From Thelonectria olida (lineage: Eukaryota > Ascomycota > Sordariomycetes > Hypocreales > Nectriaceae): DNA of 64,000 nucleotides. A program made the position numbers and the translations under genes. The notes beneath the pieces were generated by a model. The model was not told where the DNA came from. It saw only the letters and a program-made list of their open reading frames with translations, and ran no database searches. Each line of letters begins with the position of its first letter. Within the stretch, counting starts at the first letter, position 1. The DNA lies in the NCBI GenBank assembly GCA_020736575.1, contig JAGPYM010000035.1, forward strand, positions 124,001 through 188,000, read 5' to 3'. Below are positions 34,280 through 46,428 of this stretch, piece by piece.

Positions 34280-35441
34280 AATTGACTAGCTACAGCGCCA
34301 AGAATTACTAGTAGAAGAGCTGTATACTTGTTTATGAACTTGTAGAGAGCAGCCAGAGTATATGCTAAATGGGAGTAAGAGGATTAGGACTATTAGAGGG
34401 ACCCGGATGTGGTATTAATCCGGGCCGAGTGCAGTTGCGCTTCCGAATCGGGTAATTACTTAATCTGGTAATTTTATAAAGGTAGGGTGGACTTTTAGGG
34501 GGTGAAAAATCCTAAAGTTTAAGAAGACCTTTCGTATCGAAAGGCATAGGAGAGGCAAACTAGTTGCTATTTGCATAAAAGACTTATGGTCGGATAGGGC
34601 ATGCCATCTTTATAGGACAATAGACCTAAGGGCGGAAGGGGAAGCTCCGTAATGGGGTTGCTGCTCTTGTTAGCATTAAGTCGTCGGGAGTAAGATAAAA
34701 TAGGTACCGTACCTCTCCAGCTATTAGATCCCTCAGCTTGGCTTAAATTAGGCATGTGATCGGGCTTTAGATGAATTTAGCCAAGCTACTATAAATTAAA
34801 GGTGATTTGCTATAATCCGGGTGCACAAACTGCAATAGGACCTAACATATAGTAAACCCTCAGGCTAATTTGTGTCTGAATATGAGTTAATTGATTAGTC
34901 GCTCGGCTATGGATTAAATTAAGTATTTAAAAGTATATTAGCTAGGGGAAGAGGAGCTGAAGGCACTCCTTAATACCGTCCCCACAATTGAAAAATTGCT
35001 TATGCCTTAGGGAGCTCGGGAAGTGAATAGCGATAAATCCAAGCTCTCGGATGCTTATGCGGAATTTATCTCCAAGTTTAAGCTTTGGGAGAAGGTAGTT
35101 TTTGGGTTCTATTTGCAGACTTAGCTAACGAGAAGCAGTTTAGTGGTGCCTCGAGACTCTTATCGATCCGTGTCGTCCATGCATATAAAGTCGCCGTGCA
35201 AGATTATAAACAAGGCGAATGAGGCAACCAAGGCTACTGCAGAAGTGCAGTTCTACCAGGGGGGACTCCCAGGACATTTGTATCAGAACGCCCTATCATT
35301 ATCCGGGATCCTAAAGAGTAAGGGGAGGAGGGTGGGGGGTGTTATATCCGAGGCGATGGTTAGGGATCCTGCATGGGTACTTCAAGCATGAGGGGCGTTT
35401 GATCCACCAAGACGGCTTGAGCCCAGGATTACCGCAATAGA
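34280..35441. repeat. AT-rich degenerated repeat/transposon relic
   Basis: Composition is clearly more AT-rich than the flanks, with many TAG/TAA stops in all frames and abundant TA dinucleotides. This is the usual look of old mobile DNA in ascomycetes, possibly after repeat-induced point mutation. It contains the stop-interrupted frame described separately (34945-35391) and abuts the 82-bp palindrome. No LTRs were found inside the window. Confidence 0.5.
34945..35391 (+). pseudogene. Stop-interrupted relic ORF, probably from a mobile element
   Basis: Reading one frame (start position 1 mod 3) gives about 149 codons of protein-like, helical sequence broken by two TAG codons: EEELKALLNTVPTIEKLL, a stop, SDKSKLSDAYAEFISKFKLWEKVVFGFYLQT, a stop, then KIINKANEATKATAEVQFYQGG. 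The charge pattern is coherent across both stops. I cannot assign it to a named transposase or gag family. Confidence 0.4.
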
Positions 35442-35523
35442 TATGCGCCTTACCTAACTTAGCAATTGCTGAACTCCTGTCATGACAGGAGTTCAGCAAT
35501 TGCTAAGTTAGGTAAGGCGCATA
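35442..35523. repeat. Perfect 82-bp palindrome (two 41-bp inverted arms, no spacer)
   Basis: The left arm TATGCGCCTTACCTAACTTA... up to the central TCATGA is mirrored exactly by the right arm ending at ...TAAGGCGCATA. The axis lies between 35482 and 35483; pairing stops at 35441/35524. It could be two terminal inverted repeats fused head to head or a foldback element. No target-site duplication is visible. Confidence 0.95.
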
Positions 35524-36419
35524 CCCCCATAATTGTTAGCATTAACAGCCAGCAGCAAGTTGGCTTTGCAAACTTCTCTTCCTCAAGCAAGAATGGGTGT
35601 ACAAATTTATTGCGTGAGCTGCCGGGGTACGCTTTCCACTTCGCGACCTGTGGCATAAGGGATTTCAGCCATCACGCAAGGATGGATTTGAGGCTTGAGA
35701 TAACATGCATGAAGATTATGGCAGTAACTGTTTACTGCGGCTAATGTGATATTGAGCTCGGCCTTGCGAGGCGCGAGCAGTCACTAGGGGAATGATGTGT
35801 CGAGATTGAATACGACGTTGCCTTGCTGAATTCTGAGAGTTACTGTAGCACTTCTTTATCGACACGAGCTTGAATCTGACACACATTTTAAGAGTATTAG
35901 AAAAAGCAGCATGCAAGCAGTGCGGATTGTTCGTCAAAATGTCTCTCGTAAAAGCCATGGGGATACGGGCTGCAGCTGGGAGAACACCCTACAAGCGAGA
36001 AATGGGTGCAGCGCCTCGCTGTCAAGTTTCCAGGCGTCTCATTGCCTCGCGAGGCAACCTCGAAGCGCTGCAATCAAATGGACGTGTTGATCAATGATTG
36101 GGGTAAACATGCTGCTCCACCCCTCATACGGGCGATAGTATGCACAACCAACGAACAACGGCCAATGCTGTTTGAGATCAATAGTGGCTTGGAGAGCTCA
36201 GCCCCCTTCAAAGGTTGTCTGCATGCTAAGCGTAACTACGAATCTGTAAAGTTGGGCAGACTGTACTGATGCATAACAGCATTGGGTAACTCAAACTCCA
36301 TTTCCGCATGATCCAACTTTTGTCCCATGTCTCGTTGATTTCTCTTTCTCTCCCTCCTCGACAATACTCATCAGGAGATGGGCTAGATCTCGTATGACCT
36401 CAACTGCGCCGAACAAGCA
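35524..36419. other. Intergenic between palindrome and ankyrin gene
   Basis: About 0.9 kb. Short ORFs (for example 35870-36097, 36006-36269) without family features. The last 100 bp are pyrimidine-rich (CTTTCTCTCCCTCC at 36346-36359), as often seen near fungal transcription starts. Confidence 0.5.
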
Positions 36420-39400
36420 ATGGCTGAAATCGTCGGCATTGTTGCCAGCGGCGCCGGCCTCACATCGCTAGCCCTTCAGCTACTCGATTTGGCGAAGAGG
36501 CTACGACAGCGATGCGAGAACCTCAGGGACCTGCAGGACACTACCCAACAGCTGCTTGACGATGTCGAGTGGAATATCACGCAGTTGCACATAATCGAGG
36601 CGGATCACTCGCACATCTTGGAAGCGCAGCGGGGGCCGGTCCTGCTGGAGAGATGTCGAAGATGTGGTTCCGAGGTGGCTAAGCAGCTGGAATCTCTCAT
36701 TCAGAAGTTATCGGAGTCATCTTCGAGCTCATCACGCCTTCATGCTATCAAGGTAGCATTCAATTCAAAGACATGGAAGACAGAGGTCGCTGAGCTGAAG
36801 ATGGCTGTGGCGAACTTCAAACAAGAAATCATCGTGTGAGTTTTGGAAGAAATGGCCTTGACTAGTGCTAACTTCTGTTTGTAAGCCTCATATGTCTGCT
36901 CACATCTCAGCAATGTGTTTGGATCCGAGCACAACTTGAGGCTCCCAAACCTGTGGCTCCGCCGCAAAATGAAAACAAGGCTTCTACAACTTCACCATCC
37001 ATCACTCAAGACGAGAGACCTAACTTTTCCTCAACTGGTGCTCTTGGTATCAAAAAACGCACTCAAGCACCTTATTGCGCGGTTAGGCACTGCCACTGCT
37101 CATGCCACAGCTTCGAACAATTGAAGGGCAGATACTGGTTCTTCGAGTACACCTCTATCGCCTCAATGTTCGCGCCGTGTGACCATGCCGAATGTACAAC
37201 TCGCCGATATCGTATAGGCTTTCGCATTGCTCTATCCCGACTGCGAATGCCTTGGGCTGTCGCGCTCGGAGTGAGCATGGACTCGGAACTAGGACGCTAT
37301 CACTTGAAACCCGTTCTCGAGGTGCAACGGGTAGTTAGGTATACAGCCCCTGGATTCGATACTCTATTTGAGCTTTCAGAAGGAGGTATTAGCTGGGAGG
37401 TGGCGCGACCTCGATTTGATGCTCTGTATCAGTCAGATCCTACCTTCGTCAAACAGGTTGATCCAGAAGGCCGGGGTTTCATTGAGGTAAGGCTCTGCAG
37501 GCTACATACCCGCCCCGGTGTCTCGAATCAGCCGTCAGGCTGGATCTAAGAGGGAAATTAGCTAATTTCATTATTAGAAGATCATGCAGCATGGCCTGTG
37601 GGAGGCCCAGGGCTGGCCTGACTTTGGAGCTCAACGCCAGTTACTCATCCATTTCACCCGGAACTATCACATGCGTTTGCGGCTGGATTCTGTCGAGTAC
37701 GGACCCTATTTTTATGCCCGTGGATGTGTGCCTTAACTGATCATGAGAACAGAGTCGTGTATGGTTGCGTTATGGACCACGATCCTGCAGTCATCTTTGG
37801 GGAACTCATTGCTCTTGGATTCGATTTCTCCGATGTACCTAGGCCGAATTCTGAGAAGTGGCCAAAACCTTATCTTGACGATGTAAGCCCCTCTGAGTGT
37901 ATCACTGTAATACCCAGTGATCCATTCTTTATGGAACTTACCAGGGCCCTTGTTTCCCATGAACAAGGTGAGAAATTATGCCCCGTGTTGTGATCTCAGT
38001 GTTAACTTTCAGCATCCAGACCTTTCAGGGGCAACACAACTTCAAGAAGCTATTCTCCTTGGCAGAAGTGACACTTGTCTGTCACTGATACAAAACTTGA
38101 CGTCATTTGATGCCGAAGTCAATTTTCTAGGTCAAACGCCGCTACACCTCGCTGTTAAGCAGCCGACCCTCATAAGGGCTCTCCTGGACTCGGGCCACAA
38201 TGTTGATGTTCAAGATAAAAACGGGTTCACACCGTTGATGTATGCCGCGTCATTGGGCCTTAGAGAATCTGCTACGATTCTGATCGAGAGAGGGGCAGAT
38301 CTTTTCGCCAAAGACCGTGTGGACGGCCGAGACTTTATCGAATATATGGCCATCAGATTGCATTGGTCTTTGATTTGGGACATCGTGGATGCTGTCGAAG
38401 CTCGAGATAGGGATCTGCTGCTGCCCTTGTTTTCCAGAATCAAATTGATTCAGGGGCCGCCCTTATTCGAAAGCGAGGGTGTCAAATATCTTCAAGATTT
38501 CTGGAAGTCTATCTTGCAGAAACTGGGGACCTGGGACGTTCGTTTCGAGGACGGCTCGACATTACTGCATATTGTTCAAACTCCTAAGTTGGCGAAGTGT
38601 ATCGTCAATTCAGGATACACGTTATTCAACCAACAAGACAACAACGGCGAGCATTGCCTCTTCGCTATGACGCGGTTCCTGGATCCATCTCTCTTCCAAA
38701 TGTGTGTGGATAAAGGAGCCTCAGTCAATCTTCGAAACAAAAACGGAATGACAGTCATGCATCGTCTCCTCAGTCACCTCAGAAATCCCAATGCGAAGGT
38801 TGCAAAGGCGGTCCTTTCTTGTCTCGATACACTTCTCGATGCGGGCGCTCATGTCAACGTAGCGAACAACTGGGTCTGCGTCTGTTCCTCTCATGGGTGT
38901 TTAGCTGTGTTTGAAATGTCACTCAAAACCTGGTTTCTTTGTCGACAGATGCTACGCAACCCGTTCTGGCTCTTTGAGTGGCTTCACATGCTCGAGGAGC
39001 GCGGGAAAACATCCGAAGCAAAAGCTTTTGCTATCACCCTCATCCGCAGGGAAAAATTTGATGCACTGGGGCTGATGCACCAAGGCCATTCCCGATGGGA
39101 CGGTGTTTCTGTGTCCGAGGATGATGATGACGTTTTCTGGAGTGTCAAGAGTCAACTAAAACTTGATTCTCTCGACTCAGATATGCGCGCTCTCGAATCA
39201 GCTTCGTACAAGGAGGTGAAGTTGTTGTTGTTGCAGGAGATCCGGCATAATTCGGATGACGGAGAACCTAACACGTACGACAAAGGCGCAAATGCCCCAG
39301 ATGAGAAAAAATCCAAACCGGATACTAATTCAAACAACGAGGGCTTCATGGTATGTGCTTGACATCCGTTAGAAAACCCCTACTTGATTGTCGGCTTGGT

Positions 39401-39665
39401 TCCTAATGCCTTTTCTCAACTCCAGAAGCCTCTCGACTGCCTTGTTAACTATAGTAGCGACCGCCTATACACCAAGCTTGACCTAGCACTCATGGACCCA
39501 TTCGATGCCTCTGATTACGAAGAGATGCCAGCTGAGGAATGCATCGACATGTGCTTCTCGGAGTTTGTCACTAACTTACAATTTGCAAGGGGTGAAAAAT
39601 TTTCCGACAGACTCCCAATGCTCAGGCAGATTGCAAACACTCTGAATCTCTCTTTCTTCATGTAA
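36420..39665 (+). CDS. SesA-type N-terminal domain + ankyrin repeat protein
   Basis: Six exons with consistent phase: 36420-36833, 36911-37486, 37578-37696, 37753-37967, 38020-39350, 39426-39665; 964 residues. The N-terminus MAEIVGIVASGAGLTSLALQ with the following helices fits SesA (PF17107-like), the domain found before NACHT and P-loop NTPases in fungal nonself-recognition proteins. Next is a Cys/His cluster (CAVRHCHCSCH) and the RYWFFEY...WEVARPRFD module seen in many fungal ankyrin proteins. Ankyrin units include GQTPLHLAVKQPTLIRALLDSGHNVDVQDKNGFTPLMYAAS. A later NWVCVCSSHGC motif recurs in the next gene. The C-terminal end is acidic. The first donor (GTGTGA) is weak. The protein is intracellular and presumably acts in signalling. 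Confidence 0.8.
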
Positions 39666-40762
39666 CGTTTCTTTTCTCGAGGTTAATCACGCACACGTAT
39701 GTCACAGCATATGTCTCACCATCTCTTTCGCGTTTGCTCCAGGAGGAGGCTTGGACTACATAGCTCCGTTTTCGCTAGGTGACATACAATTTGATAGTTT
39801 ACCTATCGATAGGTAGCTAGGGCCCGGTAGCTCGCCAGGTTTCTTTGGATAATATCGTTCAGGGTTTAGGATATGATACCTATTTTGCTTGTCGCTATAG
39901 TGGTGGCGAAGCCTTAGTGAACAGACCTTCCTCAATACCGATGCGTGTAAGAAGCCGGCAGCACTGTTGCAAAGCTGCAATGCTCAAAGGGTGTTGCTCT
40001 GCCGTCGTCCCAAGTCTTGAGTCCTTGACAGGGACTGCCGCTTTACATTGTACAGGTCAAATATTTTGGACATATGTAGACGTGTATCTGTTGGATCAGC
40101 AGACATGAACTGAACAGCCACTCGGTCATGTCCAGGTTGTTTCAGCAGGCATCTGATTGGTGGCGGTGGCTGGGCCGCCTGCGCCTGCTTTGGACGCAAC
40201 TAGCGATGGGCCTAAACGAAAAGACTTGCAGGAAGACGACGAGGCAGACGGCGAGGTACTTTGCACAAAATATTCGTGGCAGATCTTTGGGCTTCTCCAG
40301 CGATGTGGTGGCTCACTGAGCTCGTCTGACCTCTAACTAGGTCCTTATCCACTGAGGTTCTCGACAACATATTTCCCAAGCTTGGATTATGATGCCCAGT
40401 TTTGCACTGCTTTTCATGTTTGACGTTTAGAGCGATGGAATGGGATGCAGTGGCACACAGTTTGGAACGAGAAGTGCTTGGGCTTAGGTGCATGTAGGCT
40501 TCTTGCGCGATGGGAGCGGGCAAGGCAAAATGCATTTTCAACAATCTTGTACACAGCCAGTTCAGCCTGACCAACAAAAGCCTGTCCTATCATTTCGAAC
40601 CACGTCAGCCGATGAGCGGGGTAATGATATCAACCGTGAATTCCATCAATTCTCGTCAATCTTCCCTGATATCCACGTCTTTCCGCTGACTACCTAGACC
40701 GGGGGCAGCTTCTTCCTCTCGACCTCATTCACGTCGACACCCATGTCTCCATCCCGACAGCA
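39666..40762. other. Intergenic between the two ankyrin genes
   Basis: 1.1 kb. A short palindrome ACCTATCGATAGGT lies near 39801-39814. ORFs here have no family features. Confidence 0.5.
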
Positions 40763-43700
40763 ATGGATCCTATCACTGCGTTAGGGGCTGCCGCAGCCGC
40801 TTCGCAGTTCGGCGTGTATGGCGTCAAAGGGTTGGTCAACTTGATCCAGCTAGTTGGGCAATTTCGCGACACGCCTTCACGAGTCCGCGAATTGCTCCAG
40901 GACGTCCAAAATTCTGTAACTGGCCTTTCTCAACTCAAACAAGCCCTCCAAGATCCCAACAGCGACATCATGCAAGGCCTCGAGACTCGGCAACGTCAAA
41001 GCATCCAGTGCATCCTCGATCATGGCCACGACGCTATAAAAGAACTAGAAGACACTCTCAAACCCTTAGTCCAGAAGAAAGATGGGACTATGGCAACTGG
41101 GGGTGTCAAGACATGGAAAGTTGTTCTCAGTGTCATCAAGACAAAGGATATCGAAGAAAAGCTTCGCAGAATCCAGCGGCTGTACAGTGACGTTCTCCTC
41201 CAGCTACAGGTCACTGACATCGAACTTCAAGTCAAGCTCAGGTATGATTTTATCTTCAGCAGAGTTTTCTGGGTCGTTTCATGCTCAATCTTTAGGACTA
41301 TTTCAGCAAGGATATCTCGTTCGGTAGACGACGGCCTCCAGTCACTCAGCTTGCAAATGACTTCACTTGAATCGACAAGTCATTCAACAGACCAGAGGCT
41401 ACAGCTCGTCAGTGACAGTGTGTCTAATATGCAACTCAAAACAGACTTGATTGTCGCTGGAGGGACAAGAATCGAATCGAGCCTCAACACGATGCAACCA
41501 ATGCTGATGTCACTGCAACAAGAGCACAAATTCACGCATGAGGGAATCGGAAATCTTGACAGAAGAGTTGATACTCTCGATGAGAGCATTGTGGCTGCCA
41601 CGAACAAGATCATGACAGCTTTGACTAACCATCAAAGCCATCTTACACTATCTCGGAACATCACCCAGCTCTCAGCCACCGACAAAGCAGACATCGCCAA
41701 CCAGATAACAAGAGATCTCATTGCTTCCCCGAGCACGTTGCGAGACGCATTCAGGAAAAAAAGTTAGTCTTGAAGTTCGCCGGAAGCATAAGTATTTCCT
41801 GGAGAAATGCTGATAACGTGCCTAATAGCAGCAAAGAAATCGCGGAAATATTCCATCACGGTTCACTTCTATCCCCTTTTGCGAAAGGCGCTGCATGCTA
41901 CCTTTGCGTCGACATCTGGCCCAGGAGGTTACTCTCTTCATCATTCCTTACACGTGTACGCGACAGTAAAGAGGTCGGAATCCCCGCTCTTCTCTTTACT
42001 GGACCAATGCTTCAAACGTAAAGACGTGCGCAGAAGAGTTGCACTGCACAATCTCCTCGACGAAATGAGGAGAGCGTTGGAATATGGAGGCTGCCATCTT
42101 ACCGATAGAGATGAAGATGGACGTACCGTGCTTCACGTGAGTCCGATTGGAGCGGTTTCCTTCTGTCATCGTAAATTACGTGACGACTAATAGCGCCAAT
42201 GTCTACCTAGGGCATAATCGAGAATTTTGGCGGCGCTGAGGGGTTGGGTGATGACCTTGCCGACGAATTCCTTCAATTTTGGCAACTTCTCGGATCCGTC
42301 TGCTTAGATCTGTCTGCCAGGGCACCCTCGCGGATTGTGGGGATCATTGTAGGGTTAAGAATGAGAGCTAGGCATGTTGCTGACCAGGGGCTAACATGGG
42401 AATATAGAAGTACAAACGACGCGCCTCTGACTAAGGGTTTAACAGTGCAGGAATACGCGTTAACAACGCTCTGTCGGGCTTCGGCTTTTCGGGCGGTTGG
42501 TGGTGGTGCGTTGTCCCAGTTCATCCAGAAATTTGAACCTGAAGACTATTTGCACCCTTCACTCGATGGCGATTTATGGTTGCCTCGAAGTGAACAGAGC
42601 TCAGGATGGGTAAGAATTTTTCATAAGAGACCAGAACTCGTGGAGCGTAAGAAGCTGGGCCCATCAGACCAACTACACGCAATTAAGGCTAGCTGACCGC
42701 ATATCCTAGTATTTTCGGACTCGACCGGCCTTGGATCAACGATAGTTCGCAAACTTTCTTCAAGATTAAGAACTTGCTATAGGAAATGGTGTGCTTCTTT
42801 TTCATGCCAGCCAGATGTCTCATCAGTCTACAATGATGCAGGCAGCACAGAGAAAGCCTCCCGGGTGAACTCAGAGGATGGCCTATGGTCACTAGGATTT
42901 ACTCCTCTAGAGCTCTCATTGGGGTGGCCAGAAGGAATGCGCATCCTCTTCGAAGAGGGCGCCGAACCAGGAGGAGCCGAGGAACTATCAACCGCAGCGT
43001 TGCTTGGCCATCTGGAGTCTCTACGACTCCTCCTAGATGTCGAGCACTCTAAAGGGGTCACCGCCACCGACATATTAGTAGTTTTCAATCACTGGGGCCC
43101 GGCGATAGAACCAGATTCTGCAGCGTGTCTTGTGGGCGCAGCAAAGTTACGACGGCAAATGCTTGCACAGCTGGCGTTAAGACATCTCCCGAAAAGTCAA
43201 CACGGACAGCTTGGACTGTCCCTTAACGCCGTATTGGACACGAATGCTTTTGCGGTGTATGACATGTTGGTTGATAGAGGCATAGAGGTGCCTCAAGCGC
43301 TTCTTGTTGACGATAAACCGATCTACCACCATTTGATAAGCGCGGAATGGTGCGACTTGTGGTTTGATAATGGCTTTCGAGAGATCGACGCGAGTTTCAT
43401 GGGCATCACGCCCTTTGAAGCCACGACAAAACAGCATCGAAAGGGTGATTTGCTACGTTGGTTCCTATCGAAAGGTGCGAAGCCCCAATTGCACCCACGG
43501 TTGAATTGGGCCCCTGGAGATGCTTTTAATTTGGCCCTAAACTTGAGCGATTGGCTCATCTTCTACGAGAAGTATCCGTACTTGTTCACCTACCAATATG
43601 ATGTCGATGCCACTGTGCGTTCAGTCATTGAATATTGTGCGCATAGTTGGACATCATCGATAACGGATCACTGTACGTGTTTTTGTTCGGTGGGCGGGTG

Positions 43701-44433
43701 CCTACCGGTTCATTGCTTTCGCCGGGCCACGTGCCACTCAGAAATGCTCCCAGACTGGTTCAGCAACTTCTTTATAGAAAAAAGCAAATTTTTCCGGGTA
43801 CGGAGACGGATCATTGACGATGCTTTACTCATCTGGGCTGACGAAACTCACCTTTCGAACCAAGAGGCCCAGGATGCTTATGAAGCCTCCTGTCGATTAG
43901 AGATATTCGAGCGATTGGAAATGGCGCATACGTGTCTTCCACATGGAGTCCATCCTCACCTGGAGCCGGCCGAGTCACTCTCGAGGAGTGAGATCCAGGC
44001 CTTGCAAGAGGAAGATGAAGAGTCCAATCACCACCTTGAGCTCCTCATGAAGGCATACAGGACTTGCCGGTCTATGCATCTTCCTCAAGCTCCAACTCCC
44101 ACCGACTATTCTGATAATCTGAAGGAATGGTGGGAAGAACTTGATCAAATCCTCCCAGAGATTGACTATGATCGTGACCGCGAGGAGCAGATTGCTGAGG
44201 CTCTGGGAGAGGCTGGATATCTGGGGCATTTGAGTGAAGGAGAGGAGACGGGTCTGGAGCCATTCAGCTCTACCGCCTGCGAGATGCCAGATTTTGAGCA
44301 TGTCATTTGGCGCCACTTCTCACGTTACCTGACTGAAGAGGGCAGTGCAGGGTTATGTTCGGATACTGAAGACGAATGGGTGACTGAGAGTGAGTGGGAG
44401 TCTGACACTGAGCCAGTGTCTAATCCTAAATGA
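40763..44433 (+). CDS. Large ankyrin-type protein with fungal N-terminal helical domain
   Basis: Five exons with consistent phase: 40763-41241, 41296-41762, 41829-42136, 42211-42646, 42710-44433; 1137 residues. The first intron is a multiple of three (54 bp) and leaves the frame open if retained. Start MDPITALGAAAAASQFGVYGVKG is a fungal STAND-type N-terminal helical domain followed by a predicted coiled coil (SLESTSHSTDQRLQLV...RRVDTLDESIVAATNK, about 190-290). Ankyrin-like units: DRDEDGRTVLH and GFTPLELSLGWPEGMRILFEEGAEPGG, then LGHLESLRLLLD. It shares the cysteine motif (DHCTCFCSVGGC) and tail pattern (ERLEMAHTCLPH) with the preceding gene's family. The tail is very acidic. Tandem same-strand placement suggests divergent paralogues. 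Confidence 0.8.
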
Positions 44434-45033
44434 ATGATGCGCGGGTGGAGAGACAGGATTGAGGAGACAAGTAAATCAGAATAATTAATACATGGCAAAC
44501 TCTAGACTGAAGAATACAAGCCTCGGCCAAACTATATACATACGTAAGCCAAGGAGTAGAAGAAACCTATTAACCTATCATGGAACCTTGAGAGGCTTTC
44601 CTACCTCCGTGTTTCCTGTTTGGTCATTTCCCCGGCCTCCGCCTTCGTGCACTATTTGGCCGAGGGCCCCTGCGATGTCTAACAAGCGCCCGAATCACAA
44701 CCATGTCACTGAGAGCTCTCTCCCCACTCGCCTGCAAGAAAATCAGGATACCATGGGCGTCTATGGCAGCCAAACTTTAAAGCATAGGAACCGATCCATT
44801 AGAAAGAATGCGCTTATAACGTCTGGGGAATAGTATATCACCGCGCTCACCGTCCAAATCACTCGTCACATGCGGGGGCGGGGTATCGATTGAACGATCA
44901 TCGCTTTGATGGTGGTCAGAGACTTTCTACCATACCTAGACAACTATTATGAGAATATAAACTCAAAGGATTCCCGACCTAAGCTAGTTGACGATATCAC
45001 GCCAAAATTGGAGTTAGTCGCAAAGTATTGGAT
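44434..45033. other. Intergenic before the GH93 gene
   Basis: 600 bp with no recognised gene. TATAAA-like sequence at about 44955-44960 could serve the GH93 gene. Confidence 0.45.
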
Positions 45034-46241
45034 ATGCATCTCTCTTCATCTCTCCTAATTTGCGGACTCTTGGGTCTTGTCGGGGGCGGTCATTGTGCTC
45101 CTACGCCTGTTGAAGAGCGAACCGTCCCCAGCTCGACTGTTTCCAACAATGTCATATTTTCTCCCCCATCAAATGCGAATTGGACTGACCCCAGAGTTCT
45201 TTACTCTCGCGTCATTGAGCTCTCGGACGGATCTCTTCTTGCCACATGGGAAAACTACTCCCCCGAGCCCCCGCTGGTCTACTTTCCCATCTACAAGTCT
45301 CTCGATGGTGGCGTGACCTGGTCCGAGATTAGCAAGGTGGAAGACCAAGTCAATGACTGGGGCTTGCGCTACCAACCGTTCCTCTACGAATTGCCCCAGG
45401 CTATTGGGGACTACGCAGCTGGAACAATCTTGCTCGCGGGAAACAGCATCCCAACAGATCTCAGCCAAACCAAGATTGATGTCTATGCGAGTACCGATGG
45501 TGGTGAGACATGGGAGTTTGTGAGCTCCGTCGCCAGTGGTGGCGAAGCCCGGCCTACGAACGGACTTACCCCGGTGTGGGAGCCGTATCTGATGTGAGTG
45601 AAGTACCATCTCAGTGCGAGAGCCACTTCGACTAAATAATCCTCAGGGTCTACAACGATGAACTCATCTGCTACTATTCCGACCAGCGCGACTCAAATTA
45701 TGGCCAGAAGCTGGTCCACCAGACAACTTCCGATCTTTTGACCTGGTCCGACCTAGTCGATGATGTGCACGACGATAGCAACTATGCAGCTCGTCCTGGT
45801 ATGCCCGGGTTGGCGTTGCTGCCCAACGGCGAATACATCTTTACCTACGAGGCTTGCGGCACGGATGGTTGCAGGCTGCATTACCGATTGACCTCGGATC
45901 CGCTCAACGTTCTCGAGGCCGCCTCGTACTCTCTAGTCTCCACCGCTGGCACTCGACCCGTCAGCTCTCCATATGTGGTCTGGAGCTCCGTTGGCGGAGA
46001 AAACGGCAGCATCATCGTGAGCGGTGGGAGCACGTCCAACATCTTTGTCAACCAGAACCTTGGAGCCGCGGGGTCGTGGGTCGAGTACACTGTGCCTCAG
46101 CCAAGGGCATATTCCCGAGCCCTCATGCTCTTCAATGAAGACGACAATCTTCTCGCGATTATGGGCGCTGGGTTCTTGCCTCCTAGCAGTGTGAATCAAG
46201 TTAGTGTCAGCGTCGTGGACTTGACTGAAGTTGGCTTGTAA
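45034..46241 (+). CDS. Secreted GH93-like exo-arabinanase (BNR/sialidase fold)
   Basis: Likely releases arabinobiose from arabinan (GH93 activity, by family). Two exons, 45034-45593 and 45647-46241 (53-bp intron, phase correct); 384 residues, the usual GH93 size. Signal peptide MHLSSSLLICGLLGLVGGGHC. Six-bladed-propeller features: RVIELSDGSLLATWENY, the Asp-box-like SLDGGVTWS and STDGGETWE repeats, RYQPFLYELP, VYNDELICYYSDQR, MPGLALLPNG. A TTG six bases upstream is in frame but the ATG at 45034 gives a clean signal peptide. It would act on plant pectin side chains outside the cell. Confidence 0.85.
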
Positions 46242-46428
46242 ATAGACTGAGTGAGTATGCTGAAGGCAGCTCATTCACACTGATGCGATGAAGGGTCTGA
46301 ACACGCTGAGTCGATAGTGCAATGTCAAGTATAGCTAAAATAGATGCCAAACCAAAAGAGCAAAGTCACGCCATTATTCCGCTCCGCATTGTTCAATCTA
46401 GGTACAAGCTCGTTCTTGTTTCATCTGC
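46242..46428. other. Convergent 3' region
   Basis: 187 bp between converging stops, no gene. Confidence 0.5.
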
